From Crocinitomicaceae bacterium (GTDB taxonomy: Bacteria > Bacteroidota > Bacteroidia > Flavobacteriales_D > Crocinitomicaceae): 64,000 nucleotides of DNA. This document shows positions 56,117 through 64,000 of the stretch, in pieces (position 1 is the first letter of the stretch; every line of letters starts with the position of its first letter). The notes under the pieces were generated by a model. The model did not search any database. It saw nothing but the letters and a program-made list of their open reading frames with translations, and was not told the DNA's origin. A program made the translations under genes and the position numbers. The stretch lies in the NCBI GenBank assembly GCA_023262855.1, contig JALQYQ010000010.1, forward strand, positions 1 through 64,000, written 5' to 3'.

Positions 56117-57409
56117 CTATGCATTCATTAAATCCTCGATTTCTTCGGCTTCAAGTGGAATATCTTTCATCAAATTGAAAGGTGCGCCAGAAGATTGAAC
56201 CACTAAGTCATCCTCCAAACGAATTCCTAAACCTTCTTCAGGAATGTAAATACCTGGTTCGCACGTAAACACCATTCCAGCTTGAATTGGTTCATGCCAA
56301 ATTCCAACATCGTGTGTGTCCAATCCTAAGAAATGAGACGTTCCGTGCATGAAATATTTTTTATATGCTGGCCAATCTGGATTTTGATTTTTAATATCGG
56401 TTTGATCAATTAAGCCAAGACTCAACAATTGTCCTTCCATAATTCGACCAACTTCCTTGTGGTATTCTGCCATGATCGTTCCTGGAACTAATAATTTCTC
56501 CGCTTCTTTTTTCACGTGAAGTACAGCATTGTAAACCTGACGTTGACGATCTGTAAATCGTCCACTAACTGGAATACAACGCGTTAAATCGGATGAATAA
56601 TTTGCATATTCTGCACCAACATCCAATAAAATCACATCGCCCGCTTTACATTCTTGGTTGTTTTCTATATAATGTAAGACGCACGCATTTTTACCAGAAG
56701 CGATAATTGGCGTATAAGCAAATCCTTTCGAACGGTTGCGTAAAAATTCGTGAGCTAATTCTGCTTCGATTTCATATTCCCAAACTCCCGGTTTTACAAA
56801 ACCAAGAACGCGGCGAACACCGGCTTCTGTAATTTTACAAGCGCGTTGCATCAAATCCAATTCAATTTGATCTTTTACAGAACGAATGCGGTGCATGATT
56901 GGCGCACTTTTACGCACTTGATGTGCTGGATAATCAACTTTCACTTGCTTAATAAAACGATCCTCACGTGTTTCAACTTCCGTATTCGCGCGCAAATGCT
57001 CATTGGTGTTTAAATAAATCGCAGCAGCTTCTGCCATCATTTGTTTGAATATCACTGGAAATTGATTCAACCAATAAACCGTTTTGATCCCTGAAACTTC
57101 AAAAGCTTGTTCTTTCGTCAATTTCTCACCTTCCCAAACTGCAATCAAATCACTTGTTTCTTTCAAAAACAATACTTCACGGTGATTTTCATTTTTTGCA
57201 TGCGGAAAAAGAACGAGGATGCTCTCTTCTTGATCAACTCCTGATAAAAACAAGATATCGCGGTGCTGTGCAAAAGGCAACGTACTGTCTGCACTTACAG
57301 GATAAATATCATTTGAATTAAAAACTGCCAAGGCATTTGCCTCCATTTGAGCAGTAAAATTTTTACGGTTTTTTATATACAGTTGTTTATCAATTCGATC
57401 GTATTTCAT
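56117..57409 (-). CDS. pepP: Xaa-Pro aminopeptidase (aminopeptidase P)
   Basis: 430 residues, pita-bread metallopeptidase that removes N-terminal residues before proline. N-terminal domain with LPFAQHRDILFLSG; metal ligands in LDVGAEYANYSSDLTR (two Asp), HGTSHFLGLDTHDVG (His), CEPGIYIP (Glu) and GIRLEDDL (Glu). The ATG at 57409 is chosen because the extra residues from 57466 are not part of the family. It is coupled to the downstream hydrolase. Confidence 0.94.
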   Translation of the reverse strand: MKYDRIDKQLYIKNRKNFTAQMEANALAVFNSNDIYPVSADSTLPFAQHRDILFLSGVDQEESILVLFPHAKNENHREVLFLKETSDLIAVWEGEKLTKEQAFEVSGIKTVYWLNQFPVIFKQMMAEAAAIYLNTNEHLRANTEVETREDRFIKQVKVDYPAHQVRKSAPIMHRIRSVKDQIELDLMQRACKITEAGVRRVLGFVKPGVWEYEIEAELAHEFLRNRSKGFAYTPIIASGKNACVLHYIENNQECKAGDVILLDVGAEYANYSSDLTRCIPVSGRFTDRQRQVYNAVLHVKKEAEKLLVPGTIMAEYHKEVGRIMEGQLLSLGLIDQTDIKNQNPDWPAYKKYFMHGTSHFLGLDTHDVGIWHEPIQAGMVFTCEPGIYIPEEGLGIRLEDDLVVQSSGAPFNLMKDIPLEAEEIEDLMNA

Positions 57410-57540
57410 GACAATAATATTAGGTGCTGAAATTACAATTTTTAATGGAGAATGTAATTTTTTCAATAAAAAAAGAAGAACGTAAGTAGTTTACGTTCTA
57501 CTACCCAATCTTTGTATCATCAAATTTAAAAAACGGACAA

Positions 57541-57855
57541 ATGGCAACTTCAATTTTAAACATCAAAGAAATCACTTTATTGACTTCTACAAATGAAATT
57601 ACCTTGATTGCAGGAATGCAACGTGACAATTTAAGTTATGAAACAAAGATTGGATTGAGTTCAACACAATTAAATTTGATTATCAATCAACTTCAGAAAT
57701 TAAATCCTGATTTTGAAGTAGCAGAATTGTTTGTTGAAGAGCAGGTTGATTACCAAACTTCGATGTACAGTTTACTTGGAAATAAGCTAGAAAACACGCT
57801 GATTCCAATGGATTGTTTTGAATTGAATTACCCATTAAAACAAATTCGAGCTTAG
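57541..57855 (+). CDS. Conserved-looking small protein of unknown function
   Basis: 104 residues, no signal peptide or membrane segment. Mixed alpha/beta (SILNIKEITLLTSTNEITLI; SSTQLNLIINQLQKLNPDFEVAELFV). No family recognised. It is divergent from pepP, with 131 bp between the two starts. Codon use looks like that of neighbouring genes, so it is probably real. Confidence 0.55.
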   Translation: MATSILNIKEITLLTSTNEITLIAGMQRDNLSYETKIGLSSTQLNLIINQLQKLNPDFEVAELFVEEQVDYQTSMYSLLGNKLENTLIPMDCFELNYPLKQIRA

Positions 57856-57968
57856 AAACAGCTGAATATCTTTTACCTCAGGCAACCTAATTTATTTTTT
57901 TTCGTATATTCGTTGTAACATTTTGTAGTAGATAACTGTTTAAGACTACTACACAGCACGTTGAAACT

Positions 57969-58601
57969 ATGAAAAAAATTAAATTTACCATTGCCGCATT
58001 TGTAGCTTTATCTTTAGGATTGAGCTCTTGTATTGAACATGAAGTGATTCCAGCACCGGTGCCAATGGTTGATCTATCTTGCCATTTCCAAGGAACAATC
58101 AATGGAACAGACATTGAATTGACTGAAAACGTACTTGGTTATTATTGCAATACATCTAAAGCAAAAATCTTATTGCCGCCACCGAGTTTATCGAGTGCAG
58201 TATATTATTCAGAAATTCTTTCTGCTCAAACACCTATGTCTGTTAAAGTTGGTTTAGGAAGTGTTATGTGGGATATGTCAACAGCATCCGATCCAACATT
58301 AGCCTTGTTCAATGGTTTCCATACAGCAAATACAACTCCAGTTTTCTCAACAGCTGCAGCAAGTGGATTTGAAGTTACTTATAAAGATGCAACTGGAACT
58401 TCATGGGTTTCAAAACAAAATTCAACGAATTTTCAAGATGTAACGTTCTCAGCAATTTCTCAGGAATCAGATACAGCAGGTGATTACTCTAAATTCACTT
58501 GTAGTTTCGATTGTTATGTTTATCATACGAATCCGACAACATTGGTTGAAGATTCTGTCAGAATTCAAGCTGCAACATTTAAAGGTTGGTTTAAACGTTA
58601 A
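57969..58601 (+). CDS. Lipoprotein of unknown function
   Basis: 210 residues. Signal peptide with lipobox GLSSC, then a beta-rich domain with CHFQGTINGTDIELTENVLGYYC near the N-terminus; repeated GTINGTDIEL- and FEVTYKDATGTSW-type strands suggest a jelly-roll or Ig-like fold. It ends at a strong terminator and is monocistronic. Confidence 0.65.
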   Translation: MKKIKFTIAAFVALSLGLSSCIEHEVIPAPVPMVDLSCHFQGTINGTDIELTENVLGYYCNTSKAKILLPPPSLSSAVYYSEILSAQTPMSVKVGLGSVMWDMSTASDPTLALFNGFHTANTTPVFSTAAASGFEVTYKDATGTSWVSKQNSTNFQDVTFSAISQESDTAGDYSKFTCSFDCYVYHTNPTTLVEDSVRIQAATFKGWFKR

Positions 58602-58611
58602 AAATAGTATT

Positions 58612-58640
58612 AGTCCCGCACTTGCGGGACTTTTTTATTT
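58612..58640 (+). terminator. Terminator of the lipoprotein gene
   Basis: AGTCCCGCA / TGCGGGACT with a short loop and T run, 10 nt after the stop. Confidence 0.88.
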
Positions 58641-58654
58641 ACCATAACCACGCG

Positions 58655-59350
58655 ATGAGTCACGCAATCAAGATAGCTATCATTGGAGATTATAATTTCA
58701 CGTATAACTCTCATCAAGCGACAAATCTTGCTATTGATCATTCTGGTCGCTTCCTAGAAATAGATATCAATTATTATTGGATTAAAATTACGGAGGCTGC
58801 CCAATACAAACCTCAACAATTTGAACAGTTTGATGGTATCTGGGTTGCTCCAGGTCCGTTCCAAAACATCTTCTTTTTAAACGGAATCATTCGCACCATC
58901 AGTTCACTTTCAATTCCTGTCCTAATGACTGGTGAAAGTTGTAAAAGCTTGATTGAAGTATTGATCAATTCCTATCAATTGAACCCAAATGGCGAAAAGC
59001 TAATTTCAGACAACTTGGTTGATGGAAACACCTTTGAACGTCTTCATATTTATCCGCATTCGAAAGAATTTATTCAACTTTATGAAAATCACAGTAACGT
59101 TGAATTAACTTCTTCACGTTACAGTTTGTATCCACAATTGATACAAGCCCTGACAAACGAAATAATTGATATTGAAGCGTACAATCAATTTGAAGAACCA
59201 GAGGTATTAAGTTTAAAAAACCATCCTTTCTTCGTTAGCTGTGGATATTGTCCCCAAATTTCATCAACGCGCGAAATACCGCATCCATTAATTTACACCT
59301 TCATAAAAGCTGCACATGCCATGGCAGCAATGGGCCGAGAAATCGCTTAA
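58655..59350 (+). CDS. Degenerate class-I glutaminase-like (CTP synthase C-terminal-related) protein
   Basis: 231 residues. It resembles the CTP synthase C-terminal region-related (seleno)protein family: KIAIIGDYNFTYNSHQAT at the start, FDGIWVAPGPFQN, SIPVLMTGE, then NHPFFVSCGYCPQ and PHPLIYTFIKAAHA. The family's nucleophile elbow (GTCGG or GTUGG) is replaced by MTGESCKSL, so the usual nucleophile position is lost; a Cys lies four residues away. It may be a binding protein rather than an amidotransferase (inference). The 3' end overlaps rnhA by 4 bp. Confidence 0.7.
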   Translation: MSHAIKIAIIGDYNFTYNSHQATNLAIDHSGRFLEIDINYYWIKITEAAQYKPQQFEQFDGIWVAPGPFQNIFFLNGIIRTISSLSIPVLMTGESCKSLIEVLINSYQLNPNGEKLISDNLVDGNTFERLHIYPHSKEFIQLYENHSNVELTSSRYSLYPQLIQALTNEIIDIEAYNQFEEPEVLSLKNHPFFVSCGYCPQISSTREIPHPLIYTFIKAAHAMAAMGREIA

Positions 59351-59820
59351 AGCAATTTTTCCTGTTCTTGATTCGCTTCAAAGACCGCGTCAATCAAATG
59401 CGGTGGATTTTCTGCGGCTGTAACCGCCAATAAATCACAGCGCTCATTTTCTGGGTGACCAGCATGTCCTTTTACCCAATGAAAGGTTAAATTGAACTTT
59501 GGATGAAGTGCCAAATAACGCAACCAGAGATCCGCATTCTTTTTTCCTTTGAATCCTTTTGCTTTCCAACCAAAAACCCAACCCTTGTCAATCGCATCAA
59601 TGACATACTTGGAATCTGAATAAACATCTACAGGAATTTTGTTTGTTTTTAAACTTTCCAAAGCAACGATTAAGGCTAACAATTCCATTCGATTATTTGT
59701 AGTCAATCGATAACCTTGAGACATTTCCTTCACTTGATCCTTGTATTTCAAGACAATACCATATCCACCAGGACCAGGATTACCTTTTGCAGAGCCGTCT
59801 GTATATATTCTTACTTTCAA
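59347..59820 (-). CDS. rnhA: Ribonuclease HI
   Basis: 157 residues. It degrades RNA in RNA-DNA hybrids. Catalytic carboxylates are visible in IYTDGSAKGNPGPGGYG (Asp), NNRMELLALIVAL (Glu), VYSDSKYVIDAI (Asp) and ENERCDLLAVTAA (Asp); WVKGHAGHPENE is the conserved His loop. The start is TTG at 59820, which gives the canonical N-terminus; no ATG is available. Confidence 0.95.
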   Translation of the reverse strand: MKVRIYTDGSAKGNPGPGGYGIVLKYKDQVKEMSQGYRLTTNNRMELLALIVALESLKTNKIPVDVYSDSKYVIDAIDKGWVFGWKAKGFKGKKNADLWLRYLALHPKFNLTFHWVKGHAGHPENERCDLLAVTAAENPPHLIDAVFEANQEQEKLL

Positions 59821-60195
59821 TTGTGAAGCTTTTCAACGAAGTTAAACATATTAAATAGGAATACCAAAAGCTCTCAAAAAACATCAGCTTACTGCAAGAA
59901 TACCAGCAGTTTAGTCAAAAAATTAAAATAGCGTGAAATTTACTCACTTATTAAACCTGTTCTGCAATTACTTAATTATAAATAACTTACAAGAACTATA
60001 TTCATCGACAATTTTGTTTTATTTGTCGAATAAATCATTTTTTATTTAATGTTAGGATTCCAAGCTTCAAACGAGTCGAAATTCTATGAATTTACATTTT
60101 TCACCCATGAATTATCAAAATAAGACAATGACTATAAAATAATACAATACTATGCAGGCACAGTAAGTTAGGGCATTCAAAGATTCACACTTTTT

Positions 60196-60203
60196 TAGTT
60201 TTG
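60196..60203 (+). promoter_or_regulatory. Candidate sRNA promoter
   Basis: TAGTTTTG matches TAnnTTTG; no clear -33 TTG. A hairpin starts 5 nt downstream and a terminator follows at 60312-60341. Confidence 0.35.
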
Positions 60204-60207
60204 CAAC

Positions 60208-60341
60208 AATTTAGAACTCGTCTAAATTTGTGTCATAAATAAGTCGGAAATAATATATCAATATATATAGAAGTCTTTTTCAGTGAATAGTGGTTAGGTT
60301 AGGTTAGAAAAACAGTTCGGTTCTCGAACTGTTTTTTTTTG
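60208..60341 (+). ncRNA. Candidate small RNA of about 130 nt
   Basis: It starts with a perfect 8-bp hairpin (AATTTAGA-ACTCG-TCTAAATT, 60208-60228) just after a TAnnTTTG element. An AT-rich body follows, then a Rho-independent terminator with AACAGTTCG / CGAACTGTT and a T run. No coding capacity. Existence of a transcript is an inference from this arrangement. Confidence 0.35.
60312..60341. terminator. Terminator, also downstream of metH
   Basis: AACAGTTCG-GTTCT-CGAACTGTT hairpin with a long T run on the plus strand and five T on the minus strand. It can end both the candidate sRNA and the metH transcript. Confidence 0.8.
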
Positions 60342-60362
60342 CCTTCTATTTTCTACACAATC

Positions 60363-63041
60363 TTAATGCTTTACACTAGACAACCAGCGATCCATTTCAT
60401 CGAATGACAAACCTTTACGTTGAGAAATATCTTTTATTTGCTCTTCTGTAATTTTACCTAAACCGAAGTATTTAGCCTGTGGATGCGCGAAATACCAACC
60501 CGAAACAGCGGCAGTTGGATACATCGCTAAACTTTCTGTCAAGCTCACACCGCTAAGCTCTGTTGCATTTAAAATTCTAAACAAATCAATTTTCTCTGTG
60601 TGATCCGGACAAGCTGGATACCCCGGTGCCGGGCGAATTCCACGGTACGTTTCTTTGATCAATTCATCATTCGATAAGGCTTCATCTACTGCGTAGCCCC
60701 AAAGATCTTTTCGCACAACTTCGTGCATTTTTTCTGCAAATGCTTCTGCTAATCGATCTGCTAAGGCTTTCAACAAGATAGAATGGTAATCATCATGGTC
60801 TTTTTCGAAACGTTCGATATGTGCTTCAATTCCGTGTCCTGTTGTTACAACAAAGCCTCCAATGTAATCTTTTATACCAGATGATTTCGGTGCCACAAAA
60901 TCTGCCAATGCTAGATTTGGCTGACCATCAGCTTTGGTCGTTTGTTGACGCAAGGCATGTTGCACAGAAAGAACCGTTTTACGCGTTTCATCCGTGTAAA
61001 TTTCAATATCATCTCCCACCGAATTTGCTGGGAACAAGCCAACAACTGCACGAGCTTCCAACCATTTTTCAGCAATGATTTGTTGCAACATTGCTTGTGC
61101 ATCAGCATACAATTTTGTTGCTTCTACACCCACAACCTCATCGGTTAATATCGCAGGAAACTTGCCGTGCAACTCCCATGTTTGAAAGAAGGGCGTCCAA
61201 TCAATGTAATCGACTAAATCTTGCAGAGGAAAATCCACAAATTGTTTCACTCCTAATTCATTTGGAACTGCGCAATCTTCTTGTTTAAAGTCAATTTTCA
61301 ATGCATTCTTGCGAGCGTCCTCTAAACTTAACAATTGTTTAGCTCCACGGTGTTTTTCGTGATGTTCACGCACACGCGCATATTCTTGTTTCAAGTCAGA
61401 TACAAACAACTCTTTCTTTGGTCCAAGCATACTCTCAACAACGGTTACCGCTCTCGAAGCATCCAAGACATGGATGGTTTGACCTTTTGTATAATGTTGA
61501 TCTATTTTTACGGCCGTATGAACTTTCGAAGTTGTTGCTCCACCAATCAATAATGGAATCGATAAATTGGCACGTTCCATTTCTTTTGCAACGGTAACCA
61601 TTTCGTCCAAAGAAGGCGTGATCAAGCCACTTAAACCAATTACATCTACCTTTTCATCGATCGCTGTTTGTATAATTTTTTCGAATGGAACCATAACGCC
61701 CATGTCGATGACTTCGTAGTTGTTACAGCCTAAAACAACGCCAACAATGTTTTTTCCAATATCGTGTACATCACCTTTCACCGTTGCCATTAAGACTTTT
61801 CCAGACGAAGAGCGAACACCATCCTTTTCAGCCTCAATAAATGGAAGTAAATACGCCACTGCTTTTTTCATTACACGCGCCGATTTTACCACTTGCGGCA
61901 AGAACATTTTACCACTTCCAAACAAATCACCAACGATGTTCATTCCATCCATCAATGGTCCTTCAATCACTTCAATTGGACGTTTATACTGTTGACGACA
62001 TTCTTCAACATCTTCATCAATAAATTCAACGATTCCTTTCACCAAAGCATGCGATAAACGTTGGTTCACAGGTACATTTCTCCACGATAAATCAACTTCT
62101 TTTTTCTTGCCGTCTCCCTTTACTGTTTCAGCGTATTCGAGCAAACGTTCAGTTGCATCTTCTCTTCGATTCAACAAGACATCCTCGACATACACCAGTA
62201 ATTCAGGTTCAATATCAGAATATACTTCAAGCATTGTTGGATTCACGATTCCCATGTCCATACCATTCTGAATAGCATGGTACAAAAACGCGGCATGCAT
62301 CGCCTCACGCACTTTATCATTTCCACGAAACGAGAACGAAACATTGGAAACTCCCCCACTAACGTGTGCACCTGGTAAATTTTCACGGATCCATTTTGTG
62401 GCGCGGAAAAAATCCAAGGCATTGTTATTGTGCTCTTCCATTCCTGTTGCCACAGGGAAAATATTTGGGTCGAAAATGATATCGTTCTTCGGAAAACCTA
62501 CTTGATTTACCAAAATATCATACGAACGCTTACAAATTTCGATTCGACGTTCGTAGCTATCTGCTTGCCCGTCCTCGTCAAAAGCCATTACAATTACAGC
62601 TGCTCCGTAACGTTTGATTTTCGTCGCTTGCGCAATAAAATTCGCCTCGCCCTCTTTCAAGGAAATTGAATTCACAACGCCTTTCCCTTGAATGCATTTC
62701 AATCCAGCTTCAATGATTTCCCATTTCGAGCTATCAATCATAATCGGAACGCGCGCAATATCTGGTTCAGATGCTATCAAGTTTAAAAACTTCACCATCG
62801 CTTCCTTTCCATCAATCATCCCTTCATCCATATTGATGTCGATGATTTGCGCTCCTCCTTCAACTTGATCTCGTGCAACCGCCAATGCCGCTTCAAAATC
62901 TCCTTCTTTAATCATGCGCAAAAAGGCACGCGAACCGGTTACGTTTGTTCGTTCACCAACATTCACAAAATTGCTCTGCGGCGTAACAATTAATGGTTCA
63001 AGTCCCGATAATTTTAAACTTGCTTTCGTTTCTTCTGACAT
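60363..63041 (-). CDS. metH: Methionine synthase, B12-dependent, pterin/cobalamin/activation part
   Basis: 892 residues. Folate-binding TIM barrel first ([31 protein letters not shown]), then the cobalamin cap, the B12-binding domain with the ligand His in [17 protein letters not shown] and [15 protein letters not shown], and the C-terminal SAM-dependent reactivation domain ([18 protein letters not shown]). The homocysteine domain is encoded by the separate upstream ORF. The ATG at 63041 is chosen because residues from 63083 are not part of the family. It methylates homocysteine from methyl-tetrahydrofolate. Confidence 0.96.
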   Translation of the reverse strand: MSEETKASLKLSGLEPLIVTPQSNFVNVGERTNVTGSRAFLRMIKEGDFEAALAVARDQVEGGAQIIDINMDEGMIDGKEAMVKFLNLIASEPDIARVPIMIDSSKWEIIEAGLKCIQGKGVVNSISLKEGEANFIAQATKIKRYGAAVIVMAFDEDGQADSYERRIEICKRSYDILVNQVGFPKNDIIFDPNIFPVATGMEEHNNNALDFFRATKWIRENLPGAHVSGGVSNVSFSFRGNDKVREAMHAAFLYHAIQNGMDMGIVNPTMLEVYSDIEPELLVYVEDVLLNRREDATERLLEYAETVKGDGKKKEVDLSWRNVPVNQRLSHALVKGIVEFIDEDVEECRQQYKRPIEVIEGPLMDGMNIVGDLFGSGKMFLPQVVKSARVMKKAVAYLLPFIEAEKDGVRSSSGKVLMATVKGDVHDIGKNIVGVVLGCNNYEVIDMGVMVPFEKIIQTAIDEKVDVIGLSGLITPSLDEMVTVAKEMERANLSIPLLIGGATTSKVHTAVKIDQHYTKGQTIHVLDASRAVTVVESMLGPKKELFVSDLKQEYARVREHHEKHRGAKQLLSLEDARKNALKIDFKQEDCAVPNELGVKQFVDFPLQDLVDYIDWTPFFQTWELHGKFPAILTDEVVGVEATKLYADAQAMLQQIIAEKWLEARAVVGLFPANSVGDDIEIYTDETRKTVLSVQHALRQQTTKADGQPNLALADFVAPKSSGIKDYIGGFVVTTGHGIEAHIERFEKDHDDYHSILLKALADRLAEAFAEKMHEVVRKDLWGYAVDEALSNDELIKETYRGIRPAPGYPACPDHTEKIDLFRILNATELSGVSLTESLAMYPTAAVSGWYFAHPQAKYFGLGKITEEQIKDISQRKGLSFDEMDRWLSSVKH

Positions 63042-63087
63042 TGTATTTCGTGTAATTTCTATTTGTCTTTGGGAATTTTTCAAATAA

Positions 63088-63135
63088 TCAAATGTTCAAG
63101 CGTTCAAATGTTCAAGTGATCAAATGTTCAAATAA
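63088..63135. repeat. Three 16-bp direct repeats between the metH ORFs
   Basis: TCAAATGTTCAAGCGT, TCAAATGTTCAAGTGA and TCAAATGTTCAAATAA run head to tail. They start just after the stop of the upstream metH ORF and end 47 bp before the ATG of the downstream one. The core TCAAATGTTCAA is shared by all three. Confidence 0.9.
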
Positions 63136-63136
63136 T

Positions 63137-64000
63137 TTAATTCACTTGTTTGACCTCTCGTGGCTTGTAATTCTTCGCCATGTCTGCAATTGCTTTGATG
63201 TGATCTGGTGTCGTTCCACAACAACCTCCGATGATGTTGACCAAGCCTTCATCTAAGAATTCTTTTATTTGAACAGCCATTAATTCTGGCGTTTCATCGT
63301 ACTTTCCGAATTCATTTGGAAGTCCAGCATTTGGATGCGCACTCACACCAAAAGGCGCTTTTTGATCCAATACTTGCAAGTAAGGACGCATCATTGAAGC
63401 TCCCAAGGCACAATTCAATCCGATAGTTAATAAAGGCATGTGAGAAACAGAAATCAAGAAAGCTTCTGTTGTTTGACCCGTTAATGTTCTACCACTTTGA
63501 TCGGTAATCGTACCCGAAACCATGATTGGCAATTTCGTTCCGCGTTCCGTGTAAACCTCATCAATCGCGAACAAAGCTGCTTTTGCATTTAAGGTATCAA
63601 AGACCGTTTCAACAAGTAAAATATCAACACCTCCATCCATCAAGGCATTCACCTGTTCTTTGTAAGCATTCACCAATTCATCGAAAGTGATTCCTCTAAA
63701 TCCAGGATCATTCACATCGGGAGAAATGGAAGCTGTTCGGTTTGTAGGTCCGATTGAACCAGCCACAAAACGTGGTTTATCTGGATTTGCAGCTGTAAAT
63801 TCATCCGCCACTTCTTTTGCAATCTTGGCTGAATGGTAATTAATATCGTACACAAACTTCTCTAAGCCATAATCTGCTTGAGCGATCCACGTTCCTGAGA
63901 AGGTATTGGTTTCAGCGATATCTGCACCCGCCTCGAAATATTTGCGGTGAATGTCTTTGATAATTTCTGGACGCGTCAAGGACAATAAATCGTTGTTTCC
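63137..64000 (-). CDS. metH: Methionine synthase homocysteine-binding part, N-terminus off window
   Basis: The frame stays open to the right edge ([14 protein letters not shown]), so the TTG at 63985 is not the start. It is the homocysteine S-methyltransferase domain: [33 protein letters not shown], and zinc-ligand cysteines in GLNCALG and [12 protein letters not shown]. It forms the first module of a split MetH, a known arrangement in Bacteroidota. About 287 codons are visible. Confidence 0.95.
   Translation of the reverse strand, partial: GNNDLLSLTRPEIIKDIHRKYFEAGADIAETNTFSGTWIAQADYGLEKFVYDINYHSAKIAKEVADEFTAANPDKPRFVAGSIGPTNRTASISPDVNDPGFRGITFDELVNAYKEQVNALMDGGVDILLVETVFDTLNAKAALFAIDEVYTERGTKLPIMVSGTITDQSGRTLTGQTTEAFLISVSHMPLLTIGLNCALGASMMRPYLQVLDQKAPFGVSAHPNAGLPNEFGKYDETPELMAVQIKEFLDEGLVNIIGGCCGTTPDHIKAIADMAKNYKPREVKQVN

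Larger units (their letters stand above)
59821..60362. other. 540-bp gap between rnhA and metH
   Basis: No protein ORF of note. It holds an AT-rich region, a weak hairpin (TCGACAA/TTGTCGA near 60007-60031), and a set of signals on the plus strand that look like a small RNA unit (next entries). Short GGTTA repeats occur near 60291-60304. Confidence 0.5.

Noticed and set aside
60291-60304. GGTTAGGTTAGGTTA-like telomere-type repeat
   Set aside because: Only two to three short units in an AT-rich gap; chance is adequate.

Overview
The window looks like a chromosomal segment of a low-GC Bacteroidota, most likely Flavobacteriales near Fluviicola/Crocinitomicaceae (the rank is an inference). The grounds are type IX secretion (T9SS) sorting domains of type A and type B, SufABCD, an SDR-type threonine dehydrogenase, DUF2480 and DUF2723 proteins, YwqK/MORN-like repeats, LytS/LytTR pairs, and many Bacteroidota -7 elements (TAnnTTTG) just upstream of starts. 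No rRNA, integrase, transposase, phage module or CRISPR array was seen. Most genes are ordinary housekeeping or envelope genes.

Layout. 1-3215 (-): the 5' part of a giant secreted choice-of-anchor-L / Ig-repeat protein. Near base 374 the Ig array switches in frame to an unrelated repeat family, and the gene then leaves the window. 3.4-6.5 kb: prfB (-), gcvH (+) and three consecutive small TonB-C-domain proteins (+). 6.5-9.8 kb (-): deoC, a full aldehyde dehydrogenase and a half-length one, which together resemble a split ALDH16. 9.9-14.5 kb: a YwqK-like repeat protein, threonine dehydrogenase, then divergent hmgA and hppD for tyrosine catabolism, with a perfect 14-bp palindrome in the divergent control region. 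14.7-17.2 kb: a LiaF-like membrane protein overlapping a LytS/LytTR two-component pair. 17.3-22.3 kb: purE, a NamZ-like lipoprotein, a LolC/FtsX-like permease, an LRR protein and ribF. 22.4-28 kb: two T9SS cargo proteins, one with seven 71-residue repeats, and a small secreted protein. 28.1-32.1 kb: sufABCD.

32.1-38.8 kb: a HEAT-like protein, an orphan solute-binding lipoprotein, a small membrane protein, RNase P RNA (-), a T9SS cargo protein, and a tightly coupled triplet of ECF sigma factor, a protein with an inner-membrane helix plus an outer-membrane-barrel-like domain, and a lipoprotein. The triplet resembles the dual membrane-spanning anti-sigma (Dma) systems of Bacteroides and is the most interesting regulatory module here. 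38.7-48 kb: a possible 43-residue ORF, SixA, rhomboid protease, lipoprotein, DUF2480, polysaccharide deacetylase, a 1386-residue DUF2723 membrane protein, tRNA-Gln, a serine-hydrolase-like protein and a membrane protein. 48-59.8 kb: thiL, a helical repeat protein, small lipoproteins, a beta-propeller LytS-type sensor with its LytTR regulator, an alpha/beta hydrolase, aminopeptidase P, a degenerate class-I glutaminase-like protein and RNase HI. 59.8-60.36 kb is a 540-bp gap with a candidate small RNA. 60.4-64 kb (-): methionine synthase split into two ORFs separated by three 16-bp direct repeats; the upstream ORF leaves the window.

Functional themes are amino-acid and one-carbon metabolism (gcvH, tdh, hmgA/hppD, metH), Fe-S assembly (suf), envelope sensing (LiaF-LytSR, sigma/Dma-like, propeller sensor) and surface display through T9SS.
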